A stretch of 64,000 nucleotides of DNA from GCA-2733415 sp965178635 (GTDB lineage Bacteria; Bacteroidota; Bacteroidia; Flavobacteriales; Flavobacteriaceae). The position numbers were made by a program, and so were the translations under genes. Position 1 is the stretch's first letter, and each line of letters begins with the position of its first letter. The notes beneath the pieces are model-generated. The model was not told the origin of the DNA. It ran no database searches and saw only the letters and a program-made list of their open reading frames with translations. The stretch is taken from positions 1 to 64,000 of the forward strand of contig CBCXVT010000010.1 in NCBI GenBank assembly GCA_965178635.1, read 5' to 3'. Positions 16,305-24,614 of this stretch are shown here, in pieces.

Positions 16305-18254
16305 TTATACTTTCTTAAATATTAAAGGACTCTCTTTTTGTAAAATTATAAACTTATTTAAAAAAAGCATTAAATCTGCATAACTGTTTGTTTCAAATAT
16401 ATGTGTATTAAGGCTAAATCTTAAAAGTACATCTACTTTATTATTTTTTTGTTGATAGATAAAACTAACATGTCCAGCATTTTTTTCTAATTGGAAAGTT
16501 TGATTTTGCAAACCATCTACTAATTTATAATTTTCAGGTATTGTAATGCTAGATTTAAAAATTTGTTTTCCTGAATAAGTGAAATCTACTGGAAAATTCC
16601 TGCTTTTAGAATTTAAAATATTTTCATAGAAAGCATTTATTAAAAAAGGATGAATAACTAAATAGTCATCATTATCACTTTCAATATTAAAAGTGATATT
16701 CTCAGTAATTGTATTTTCTTTTTTAATATTTACTAAAGAGGTGTAGTTAATTATGTTTAAATTGTTTTTTGTGTTTTTAATTTGCTCTAAATAGCTCTCC
16801 TTTGTACTTTGATTAATGTCTGATAGTTTTTGTAATGCATAATAACCTGTATTAGTATTGTTAATTATTCCTGATATTTCTCCTTGATTATTTATGATTA
16901 TTTCTGAAATAGAATTAGAAACATTTTTTTTTGATGCGACAATATCTGTCCAATAACTTCCTCTATCAAAATCCATTACTCTACCAAAATAATTTAAACA
17001 ACGGGATGGTAATAAGCCAAATGGCATATTTTTGTTTGTAGCATCTAGCAACATTTTTTTTCCATTTATTTCAACTTGTGCTATTAAATAATTAAAATCT
17101 GTAATTACAGGATAGTCTAATGTTGGTAAGCCATTATCTCTAGTTGAAAGAAGTACAAAATGTGCTGATAAGCCAGCAGAGTTTAACGCACTAACTAATG
17201 ATAAATTTATTTCGCTAGCATTACCTGTCTTATTTTCAAAGGCAGTTTTTACTTTTGAGTTCTTGAAAACACCATAATTTTCATTCCACATAAAATGTTC
17301 TTGAATAAAACTATAGATTTGCTCAGCTTTTTTTAATGAGTTGGTTTCTGTTAAAAGATTTTCGGGAATATTGTTTTTAAAAAAACTTGTTTTAGTTATT
17401 TGACGTCCAATATTTTTATTAGACTTAAATTCTTTATCAACATCTTTCCATGTTTTTGAATAGTCAAACTTTTGACCTTGGAAATTTGTGTATTCTGAGA
17501 GTTCGAATTTAATTTTTGAGATGTAATTTTTTTCAGATAGCATATGTGGTTCATCCTTAAATGCAGGTACATCTTTCATTGCATATTGTAAAAACTCACA
17601 TTCAGCAGATTTTGAAGTATTAGGTAGGTAGAAACATTTTTTTTCTATTTTAGCATCATTTATATGTAAATTTAATCCGCCATTCAGTTTTCTATTATAT
17701 TTGTAATTCCCTGGTATTTTTGCAGTAAATACCGTGTAAAGTTTTGGAATATTTGACTGGAAACTCCATCCTGTTAAATTAAATAAATAGGGAGAAGTTA
17801 TTGTGTACTCATACTCAATAATACAGTTTTCTTGAAGGTTTGGAAAAGTAAAAGTAACTTGATCCCAATTTTCATTTACATTTTCGGTATAAATATGTTG
17901 TTTCTGCAAAAATGTTTTTACCCCGCCATTATGAGTTATAGCTCTTAGGTTAGAAAGCTTTTCATCACTATTTCCAATATATAAAGGGATTTTAATATTA
18001 GCCTGATCAAAGGAGTTTTTATTAAAAATTTTTATTTTAAAATAATTCTTAGTAATTAGTCTAACATACCCATCAATAATTTCAAAATAATTTTGTCCCT
18101 CTTCATGTAGTACTAATGCATTTGCTGTACTATCATTTTTATAATGGGATAATTCTATTTCATCATATCCAGGATTGCCAAATTCATGACCATTTGTAAG
18201 TTGCGCATATATAACTGTTGGTAACATTATAAATGCTAATAATAATATTCTCAT
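16305..18254 (-). CDS. DUF3857/transglutaminase-like secreted protein
   Basis: A 649-residue exported protein (signal peptide ending IYAQ). Order: an N-terminal DUF3857 domain (residues ~50-230; YFEIIDGYVRLITKNYFKIKIFN, IEYEYTITSPYLF), then a transglutaminase-like core (~300-400; KAEQIYSFIQEHFMW, ALNSAGLSAHFVLLS, LLDATNKNMPFGLLP), then a beta-rich tail. The classic Cys-His-Asp triad is incomplete: the Cys position is occupied by NASEINLSLVSAL, so it is probably not a catalytic transglutaminase. It overlaps the exonuclease fusion gene by 4 bases. Confidence 0.87.
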   Translation of the reverse strand: MRILLLAFIMLPTVIYAQLTNGHEFGNPGYDEIELSHYKNDSTANALVLHEEGQNYFEIIDGYVRLITKNYFKIKIFNKNSFDQANIKIPLYIGNSDEKLSNLRAITHNGGVKTFLQKQHIYTENVNENWDQVTFTFPNLQENCIIEYEYTITSPYLFNLTGWSFQSNIPKLYTVFTAKIPGNYKYNRKLNGGLNLHINDAKIEKKCFYLPNTSKSAECEFLQYAMKDVPAFKDEPHMLSEKNYISKIKFELSEYTNFQGQKFDYSKTWKDVDKEFKSNKNIGRQITKTSFFKNNIPENLLTETNSLKKAEQIYSFIQEHFMWNENYGVFKNSKVKTAFENKTGNASEINLSLVSALNSAGLSAHFVLLSTRDNGLPTLDYPVITDFNYLIAQVEINGKKMLLDATNKNMPFGLLPSRCLNYFGRVMDFDRGSYWTDIVASKKNVSNSISEIIINNQGEISGIINNTNTGYYALQKLSDINQSTKESYLEQIKNTKNNLNIINYTSLVNIKKENTITENITFNIESDNDDYLVIHPFLINAFYENILNSKSRNFPVDFTYSGKQIFKSSITIPENYKLVDGLQNQTFQLEKNAGHVSFIYQQKNNKVDVLLRFSLNTHIFETNSYADLMLFLNKFIILQKESPLIFKKV

Positions 18255-19618
18255 AATTGAATAATCTTCTTTACTCTTTTACGCCTTAAAAAACTTTGTA
18301 TCAAATGCTGTGTATCCCTGTTATCATCCATAGGCGTTATGATATCTCTTAAAATATCAATATTATTAATTTGATGGTTTAATTGATAAAATCCATAGCC
18401 TTTATAAACACCATTTTCAATTAAGATAACACTACGCTCTTCTTGAGATCGTCCGCTATCTATAATTAGTTTATTAGCGTTTTTATGAGAATAATCCGTT
18501 ATAAATGTATCAACACGTTTATTGTATATTTTTTGACCTTCCTCATTACAACAGGCACCTTTACAATCTTTAGTTTTGTAAGGAAAGCAAGTGCCATTAC
18601 TAACTGATAATTTATTAATAGTCTGGCATAATTGATACTGTTCTGTAATTTTGAACAGGAATTTTTTAGCCTCACTCATAGATGAAAAAGATGTGATAGC
18701 CTTCTTTCTATGATCAATTTTTTCGAAAGTTAAACCGATGTAACCTTCAGTATTTTTCTTTTTATATAAGCCAAAATCAAATTTTGTTTTACGCTGAGAA
18801 CGATTAAACAAAGGTTGATTCTTTTTAATTTCATGACTTTCTTTTAATAAGGCAATAAGTTCATTACCTGTTTCTTCATAAGTGACTGTAGCAACTAGTT
18901 TTTGAAGATTTTTAGACTTTCTATTTGTACCTAAAAAGTGTTGATTGACGCGTTTTTTAATATTTTTACTTTTACCAATATAAATGATATCTCCTTGGTC
19001 ATTATGTATATAATACACACCTGTTTTTGAAGGTAAATCATTAACAATTACAGATAGTCTTGGTGCAATTTTTTTGGCAACATCAATACCTGATTTTATG
19101 GCGGCGTTAACTATAGTTTTGTCAGAATCTTTATCTAATAATAGTTTGAAAAGTTTTACTGTAGCCAAAGCATCACCTGAAGCACGATGTCTGTCAGACA
19201 TGGGGATACCCAGTGCTTTAACCAAGGTTCCTAATTTGTATTTTTCCTGACCAGGAATTAATTTTTTACTTAACTCAACTGTACATAAAGTTTGCTTTAC
19301 AAAATCATAGCCTAAGCGTCTGAATTCTGTACGTAATATTCTGTAATCAAAAGAAGTGTTATGAGCAACTAAAATACAATCTTGAGTAATTTCTACAATA
19401 CGTTTGGCAACCTCATGAAATTTAGGCGCATTGCGTAACATTTTGTTGTTAATACCTGTAAGGTTTACAACAAAGGGTTGAATTGGTTTTTCAGGGTTAA
19501 CTAACGAGATAAACTGGTCAACAATTTCATGACCATCATATTTATATATAGCGATTTCCGTAATGCCTTCTTCATTAAATTTTCCTCCAGTGGTTTCTAT
19601 GTCTACTATCGCGTAAAT
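18251..19618 (-). CDS. DnaQ-type exonuclease fused to a GIY-YIG nuclease domain, probable ATT start
   Basis: Predicted two-nuclease protein of 455 residues. The N-terminal DEDD exonuclease has motif I DIETTG, motif II HNTSFDYRIL and motif III HRASGDALAT. The middle holds a UvrC/Cho-type GIY-YIG domain (GVYYIHNDQGDIIYIGKSKN). A cysteine-bearing segment, CFPYKTKDCKGACC, follows. The first ATG is at 19441, but starting there would delete motif I. The frame runs open upstream with a good family N-terminus (YAIVDIETTGGKFNEEGITEIAIY) and meets the yggS stop codon in the same frame only two codons before YAIV. The only candidate start is the ATT at 19618, exactly where relatives have Met. A repair role is inferred. 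Confidence 0.85.
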   Translation of the reverse strand: MYAIVDIETTGGKFNEEGITEIAIYKYDGHEIVDQFISLVNPEKPIQPFVVNLTGINNKMLRNAPKFHEVAKRIVEITQDCILVAHNTSFDYRILRTEFRRLGYDFVKQTLCTVELSKKLIPGQEKYKLGTLVKALGIPMSDRHRASGDALATVKLFKLLLDKDSDKTIVNAAIKSGIDVAKKIAPRLSVIVNDLPSKTGVYYIHNDQGDIIYIGKSKNIKKRVNQHFLGTNRKSKNLQKLVATVTYEETGNELIALLKESHEIKKNQPLFNRSQRKTKFDFGLYKKKNTEGYIGLTFEKIDHRKKAITSFSSMSEAKKFLFKITEQYQLCQTINKLSVSNGTCFPYKTKDCKGACCNEEGQKIYNKRVDTFITDYSHKNANKLIIDSGRSQEERSVILIENGVYKGYGFYQLNHQINNIDILRDIITPMDDNRDTQHLIQSFLRRKRVKKIIQL

Positions 19619-19621
19619 ATC

Positions 19622-20293
19622 TTATGTATTATATGTTCGTGCTCCAAATATACTACTTCCTATTCTAACCATGGTACTACCAGTATTAATTGCGAGTTGA
19701 TAATCGCTACTCATTCCCATAGAAAGTATTTCTAGGTTACAGTTTGTAGTTTGATAGGTTTTTAGTGAGTCAAAAGTTGTTTTCAGAAACTTAAATTCGG
19801 TTTCAATTTGTTGTTGATTTTCGGTGAATGTTGCCATTCCCATAAGTCCAACAATTTTTATGTGTTCAAAAGATTTTAATTCTTCCGAATGTATGATACG
19901 GTCTAATTCACTTTGTGACAAACCAAATTTACTATCTTCAGATGCTATTTTTAATTGTAACAAACAGTTGATGATTCTATTGTGTTTTTGTGCTTGTTTG
20001 TTAATTTCTGCTAATAATTTTAAGTTATCTACAGCATGAATTAAACTTACAAAAGCCGCCATGTACTTTACTTTATTACGTTGTACATGCCCAATCATAT
20101 GCCATTCAATATCTTTTGGCATAAGGTCATGCTTTTCAGACATTTCCTGTATTTTATTCTCCCCAAAAACACGTTGTCCGGCATCATAAACTTCTTGAAG
20201 TAATTCAATAGGTTTTGTTTTAGATACCGCTACTAAAGTAACGTGTTCAGGGATAGTTTTTTGAATGTGGATTAAATTATCTTGAATGCTCAT
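19622..20293 (-). CDS. yggS: YggS/PLPBP family pyridoxal phosphate homeostasis protein
   Basis: A 223-residue single-domain PLP-binding protein that buffers the free cofactor. Motifs: VTLVAVSKTKP with the PLP lysine near residue 26, VFGENKIQEM near 43, WHMIGHVQRNKVK near 64, and the C-terminal MSSDYQLAINTGSTMVRIGSSIFGAR. It is complete. Its stop codon lies in the same frame as, and directly before, the exonuclease fusion, so translation of the latter may depend on termination here. Confidence 0.95.
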   Translation of the reverse strand: MSIQDNLIHIQKTIPEHVTLVAVSKTKPIELLQEVYDAGQRVFGENKIQEMSEKHDLMPKDIEWHMIGHVQRNKVKYMAAFVSLIHAVDNLKLLAEINKQAQKHNRIINCLLQLKIASEDSKFGLSQSELDRIIHSEELKSFEHIKIVGLMGMATFTENQQQIETEFKFLKTTFDSLKTYQTTNCNLEILSMGMSSDYQLAINTGSTMVRIGSSIFGARTYNT

Positions 20294-20325
20294 ATTGAGT
20301 TTTTACTGTTGGAATTTTGAGTTTG

Positions 20326-21543
20326 TTAAAACTCATAAATAGTTAAACCGCTTCTTAATTTAGGTTCAATATAGGTGCTTTTTGGAGGCATGGATAAGCC
20401 CTCATTTGCAATTTGTTTCATTTGTGCAATTTTAATTGGTAACATACCAAATGCAACCTGAAAACCACCGGTATCAACTTCTTGTTTTAATTCTACAGTT
20501 TTCTTAGTGCCAGGAAGATAATCTAAACGTTTTTCGTTTCTTAAGTCTTCAATTCCTAAAATTGGTTTTAATACTAATTTATAAAGTATTTGAGTATCTA
20601 ATGCCTCTAGAGCGTTTTCAAAAACTGAAAATTTAGAGCGTAAATGTAAGGTGTAAAACTCACCATCAAGATACATACTAAAGTGATGTTGTTGTTTTAG
20701 TTTTCTAGGGTGTGAACCACAATTTTCAATAGTGAATATTTCATCTAATTGAATTAAAAATTCCTTTTTAGATAAACCATTCAAATCTTTTATTAGCCTA
20801 TAAAACTCATAAATTTTCAAATCTTTTTCCGGAATCAAACAGCTCATAAAGTGCTTTTGGGAGGCATCTGGATTTGGATAATCTTTTGCTAATAATGCAG
20901 AAGATGCACTTCTGTGATGACCGTCTGCAATATATAAGCTGTCAATTTTAGAAAATTCTTGCTCAATTGTTGCAATATGTTCGGTATCATCAATCAGCCA
21001 TAAGAAATGAGAAATTCTATCAGTTGTTGAAAATTCATACTCTGAACGTTCAGTCATAATTGCACTGAACAAATTTTCCAGTACATCATTTTTCGGATAA
21101 GTTAATAACACTGGTTCTGCATTGAAACCAACAGTATCAATATATTCTTTAAAAAGTTGCTCACGCTGTTCTATAGTTTTTTCATGAATTTTAATCACAT
21201 TATTATTATAATCTTCAACAGCTGTTGCGCCAATAATACCTACAAATGTGTGTGTGCGAGTTACTTTTTTATACAAGTAATATTTAGGAACTTCATCTTG
21301 AATAAAAAACTGCTCGTCTTTAAATTCATGATAGCGATTGCGGACCAAATTGAATTCCTTTTTAGTAGAAATTTCTTGAGCAAATTTATAGCCTGGATTC
21401 AAAATTTGTAAAAATGAATACGGATTGTTTTTTAAACGGAACTCCAAACCTTCTTTGTCATAAATATGATATGAGCGAGACACCACCAAATTGGCTTTGT
21501 CACGAGTTGGTCTGACTGCTTTAAAAGGTTTTAATATGGCCAT
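20326..21543 (-). CDS. DUF1015 family protein
   Basis: A 405-residue cytosolic protein of the DUF1015 family (PF06245), recognised by AILKPFKAVRPTRDKANLV at the start, ADGHHRSASSALLAK near residue 208, and GGFQVAFGMLPIKIAQM with MPPKSTYIEPKLRSGLTIY at the end. Biochemistry is unsettled; in anaerobes the family is linked to D-Ser/HTH-type or kinase-like roles, which I would not extend here. It is 32 bases upstream of yggS on the same strand. Confidence 0.92.
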   Translation of the reverse strand: MAILKPFKAVRPTRDKANLVVSRSYHIYDKEGLEFRLKNNPYSFLQILNPGYKFAQEISTKKEFNLVRNRYHEFKDEQFFIQDEVPKYYLYKKVTRTHTFVGIIGATAVEDYNNNVIKIHEKTIEQREQLFKEYIDTVGFNAEPVLLTYPKNDVLENLFSAIMTERSEYEFSTTDRISHFLWLIDDTEHIATIEQEFSKIDSLYIADGHHRSASSALLAKDYPNPDASQKHFMSCLIPEKDLKIYEFYRLIKDLNGLSKKEFLIQLDEIFTIENCGSHPRKLKQQHHFSMYLDGEFYTLHLRSKFSVFENALEALDTQILYKLVLKPILGIEDLRNEKRLDYLPGTKKTVELKQEVDTGGFQVAFGMLPIKIAQMKQIANEGLSMPPKSTYIEPKLRSGLTIYEF

Positions 21544-21602
21544 GAAATGTTATTCTACTTAAAAGTATACTTTTTTTAGTGATTAGTCACTTTTAATTAT
21601 AG

Positions 21603-21638
21603 TAAAACCTCATAAATAGTGATATCTATGAGGTTTTA
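21603..21638 (-). terminator. Hairpin downstream of the hydroxyacyl-CoA dehydrogenase gene
   Basis: The perfect 12-bp stem TAAAACCTCATA (21603-21614) and TATGAGGTTTTA (21627-21638) has a 12-base loop. The T-run is short on either strand, so termination may be moderate. It lies between two minus-strand genes. Confidence 0.6.
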
Positions 21639-21656
21639 AATGATAATATAAGTGTT

Positions 21657-22544
21657 TTAAGCAAACATCTTTGCTACTTTTTCTGCTTTTCTGCTTTCTG
21701 AGTAATCGTAAAAACCTTCTTTAGATTTTACACCTAATTTACCAGCCATAACCATGTTTACTAATAATGGGCATGGCGCGTATTTAGGATTTTTAAATCC
21801 ATCATGCATCACATTTAAAATAGATAAACACACATCTAAACCAATAAAATCAGCTAATTGTAATGGTCCCATTGGGTGAGCCATTCCTAACTTCATTACG
21901 GTATCAATTTCTTCAACACCAGCAACACCATTGTATAAAGTTTCAATAGCTTCGTTAATCATTGGCATTAAAATTCTATTGGCAACAAAACCTGGGTAAT
22001 CATTAACTTCTGTAGGAACTTTCTTCAAATCCTTAGATAGGTTCATGATTGTGTTTGTCACTTCATCTGAAGTGTTGTATCCACGAATAATTTCTACCAA
22101 CTTCATAATTGGCACAGGGTTCATAAAGTGCATACCAATAACCATCTCTGGTCTTGATGTTACAGCAGCAATTTGAGTAATAGATATAGATGATGTGTTG
22201 GTTGCTAAAATGGTGTTTTTAGGACATAATTCATCTAAATCTTTAAATATTTTTAATTTTAAATTCAGGTTTTCTGTAGCAGCTTCAACAACTAAGTCAG
22301 TGTTTTGTACTCCATCTTTAATTGATGTGAAAGTTGTAATGTTCCCTAAAGTATTAGATTTATCAGTTTCAGTAATTTTTTCTTTAGCAACCATACGGTC
22401 TAAGTTTTTGGCAATAGTTGCCATTCCTCTGTCTAAAGAATCTTGTGAAATATCAATTAATTGTACATTATATCCGCATTGTGCAAATGTATGTGCAATA
22501 CCATTTCCCATTGTTCCAGCTCCAATTACAGCTACGTTTTTCAT
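21657..22544 (-). CDS. 3-hydroxybutyryl/3-hydroxyacyl-CoA dehydrogenase
   Basis: NAD(P)-dependent oxidation of 3-hydroxyacyl-CoA to 3-ketoacyl-CoA in fatty-acid or short-chain metabolism. The start chosen is the ATG at 22544 (MKNVAVIGAGTMGNGIAHTFA), because the Rossmann GxGxxG motif normally begins a few residues in; the ATG seven codons upstream is less likely. Conserved catalytic segment MIGMHFMNPVPIMKLVEII near residue 133 and GFVANRILMPMINEA near 185 are present, followed by GPLQLADFIGLDV. It is the single-function (Hbd/PaaH) type at 295 residues. Confidence 0.95.
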   Translation of the reverse strand: MKNVAVIGAGTMGNGIAHTFAQCGYNVQLIDISQDSLDRGMATIAKNLDRMVAKEKITETDKSNTLGNITTFTSIKDGVQNTDLVVEAATENLNLKLKIFKDLDELCPKNTILATNTSSISITQIAAVTSRPEMVIGMHFMNPVPIMKLVEIIRGYNTSDEVTNTIMNLSKDLKKVPTEVNDYPGFVANRILMPMINEAIETLYNGVAGVEEIDTVMKLGMAHPMGPLQLADFIGLDVCLSILNVMHDGFKNPKYAPCPLLVNMVMAGKLGVKSKEGFYDYSESRKAEKVAKMFA

Positions 22545-22632
22545 ATCTAAAATTATTTTTGTCATTCCCTTAAAAATGGGAATCTTTTGTTAGTTTATAT
22601 CTTTTAACCTTAAATAAAGGTTTTGATTATTT

Positions 22633-23613
22633 TTATTTATTCTCGCTTGTAGATTTAAAACAATTGATGATTTGATGCGCTATGCGTAAGGCTTCAGTTC
22701 CATCTTCTAAAGTAACAATAGGCCTAGTGTTATTATTTATAGCGTCAGCAAACGTATCTAATTCATCAAGAATTGCATTGTTTGTGTCAACATCAGGATT
22801 ATCAAAATAAATCTGTTTTTTAACACCTTCAGCATTTTGTAAAATCATATCAAAATCCCCTGGATTTTCTGGAGCATCTTTCATTTTTACAACCTCACAT
22901 TTTTTCTCTAAGAAATCAACAGAAATATAAGCATCCTTTTGAAAGAAACGCGACTTACGCATATTCTTTAAAGAAATTCTACTAGATGTTAAGTTTGCCA
23001 CACAACCGTTTTCAAACTCTAAACGCGCATTGGCAATATCTGGTGTTTCACTAATTACCGAAACACCACTAGCAGATACATTAACAACTTTTGATTGCAC
23101 CACACTTAAAATAGCATCTATGTCATGAATCATTAAATCTAAAACCACAGGAACATCTGTACCGCGCGGATTAAACTCTGCCAAACGATGTGTTTCAATA
23201 AACATCGGGCTATTAATTTTATCCTTTACCGCTATAAACGCTGGATTAAAACGCTCCACATGACCAACTTGCCCTTTCACACTATTTGAATTTGCTAAGG
23301 CAACAATCTCTTCAGCCTCGGCAACAGTATTAGAAATCGGTTTTTCTATAAACACATGTTTCTTTGATTTGATAACCTGTAGGGCACAATCATGATGTGA
23401 CAATGTTGGTGTTACAATATCAACAACATCAACGGCATCAATTAATTCTTGAATTGTATCAAAAGCTTTGTATCCAAATTCAGCAGCTATTTTGGTAGCA
23501 TTTTCCTTGATTGGGTCGTAAAACCCTACCAAATCATATTTGTCTGATTGATTTAATAAACGCAAATGGATTTTTCCTAAATGACCCGCACCTAATACTC
23601 CAGCTTTTAACAT
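22633..23613 (-). CDS. Gfo/Idh/MocA family oxidoreductase
   Basis: NAD(P)-dependent sugar or related oxidoreductase, 326 residues from the preferred start at 23613 (MLKAGVLGAGHLGKIHLRLL, with the nucleotide-binding GAGHLG). The signature EKP is present in KHVFIEKPIS near residue 97, and the catalytic-lysine region follows; the second domain begins with GQVGHVERFNPAF. A DIDAI-containing segment, LDLMIHDIDAIL, matches relatives that act on UDP-sugars, but the substrate is not determined. It precedes the dehydrogenase at 68 bases on the same strand. Confidence 0.92.
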   Translation of the reverse strand: MLKAGVLGAGHLGKIHLRLLNQSDKYDLVGFYDPIKENATKIAAEFGYKAFDTIQELIDAVDVVDIVTPTLSHHDCALQVIKSKKHVFIEKPISNTVAEAEEIVALANSNSVKGQVGHVERFNPAFIAVKDKINSPMFIETHRLAEFNPRGTDVPVVLDLMIHDIDAILSVVQSKVVNVSASGVSVISETPDIANARLEFENGCVANLTSSRISLKNMRKSRFFQKDAYISVDFLEKKCEVVKMKDAPENPGDFDMILQNAEGVKKQIYFDNPDVDTNNAILDELDTFADAINNNTRPIVTLEDGTEALRIAHQIINCFKSTSENK

Positions 23614-23775
23614 AGTGTTCTTGTTTTTTTGTAATGCAAACAAAAATAAGATTATTTGTTTAAATATGCTCGAAATTAAATATTTTTACCGCTGAAAACC
23701 AGATTTGATTATTACCTATCTTTTTTCTGATACCGAGAAATAGAATAACAATTGCATTAAACTATAACCAATACT

Positions 23776-24417
23776 TTGAAAGACACATTTAAACATCAAG
23801 GCTTAAGAAAACAATTAGTTTCATTATTAAAAGACAAAGGGATTCTTGATGACAATGTGTTGAACGCCATGAATAAAGTGCCAAGACATCTGTTTTTAGA
23901 TTCTAGTTTTGAAGCACATGCGTATCAGAATAAAGCGTTTCCTATTGGTGCAGATCAAACTATTTCTCACCCTTTTACAGTAGCATTTCAATCGGAATTA
24001 TTGCAATTAAAAGAGAACCATGTGGTGCTTGAAATTGGTACTGGCTGTGGCTATCAAACTGCAGTTCTATTAGAAATGGGAGCAAAGGTGTATTCTATAG
24101 AACGTCAGCAAGAATTATTCAAAAAAACCAAATTGTTTTTACCTAAACTGGGTTATAGAGCAAAGCAGCTAATTTTTGGTGACGGTTATAAGGGCTTACC
24201 AGAATACGCCCCCTTTGATAGTATTATTGTAACTGCAGGTGCGCCTTATGTGCCAAACCCGCTACTTTCTCAATTAAAAATAGGTGGTCGGTTAATAATC
24301 CCAATTGGTAATGACCCGCAAATAATGCATTTATACGTGCGAACTTCTGCAACAGAATTTAAAAAAGAAACCTTTGGCGAGTTTCGATTTGTGCCAATGT
24401 TAGAAGATAAAAATTAA
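23776..24417 (+). CDS. pcm: Protein-L-isoaspartate O-methyltransferase
   Basis: Repairs isoaspartyl residues in aged proteins using SAM. The 213-residue sequence has the family blocks AMNKVPRHLFLD, PIGADQTISHPFTVAFQ, VLEIGTGCGYQTAVLLEMG and the late IIVTAGAPYVPNPLLSQL with GGRLIIPIG. The start is TTG at 23776 (KDTFKHQGLRKQLV follows), the position where relatives have ATG; no better ATG is in frame upstream of the conserved region. Some 197 bases of mostly featureless sequence follow before the sensor kinase. Confidence 0.95.
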   Translation: MKDTFKHQGLRKQLVSLLKDKGILDDNVLNAMNKVPRHLFLDSSFEAHAYQNKAFPIGADQTISHPFTVAFQSELLQLKENHVVLEIGTGCGYQTAVLLEMGAKVYSIERQQELFKKTKLFLPKLGYRAKQLIFGDGYKGLPEYAPFDSIIVTAGAPYVPNPLLSQLKIGGRLIIPIGNDPQIMHLYVRTSATEFKKETFGEFRFVPMLEDKN

Positions 24418-24614
24418 TTTTTATGTTGTCAATTGTATCGCCATACTCTTTTGATTATTATTAAATTATAGGGTTTTAATTGCTGCAAAGTATTTAGGTA
24501 TGAATATATTTCATTAACTTTAATGACCTATACAACAACCGATTTTCCTGTAATTTATTTTGAAGGTTATCTCTTCAATACAGTGTCATTATAGGTTGTT
24601 TTTACGTTATTTAA

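Noticed and set aside
19441..19443. ATG at 19441 as the real start of the exonuclease fusion
   Set aside because: It would remove the DIETTG metal-binding motif although the upstream frame is open and encodes exactly the expected N-terminus.
24527..24597. Hairpin ACCTATA/TATAGGT upstream of the sensor kinase as a riboswitch or attenuator
   Set aside because: Only a 7-bp stem with a long loop, no recognisable riboswitch core, and no conserved boxes.
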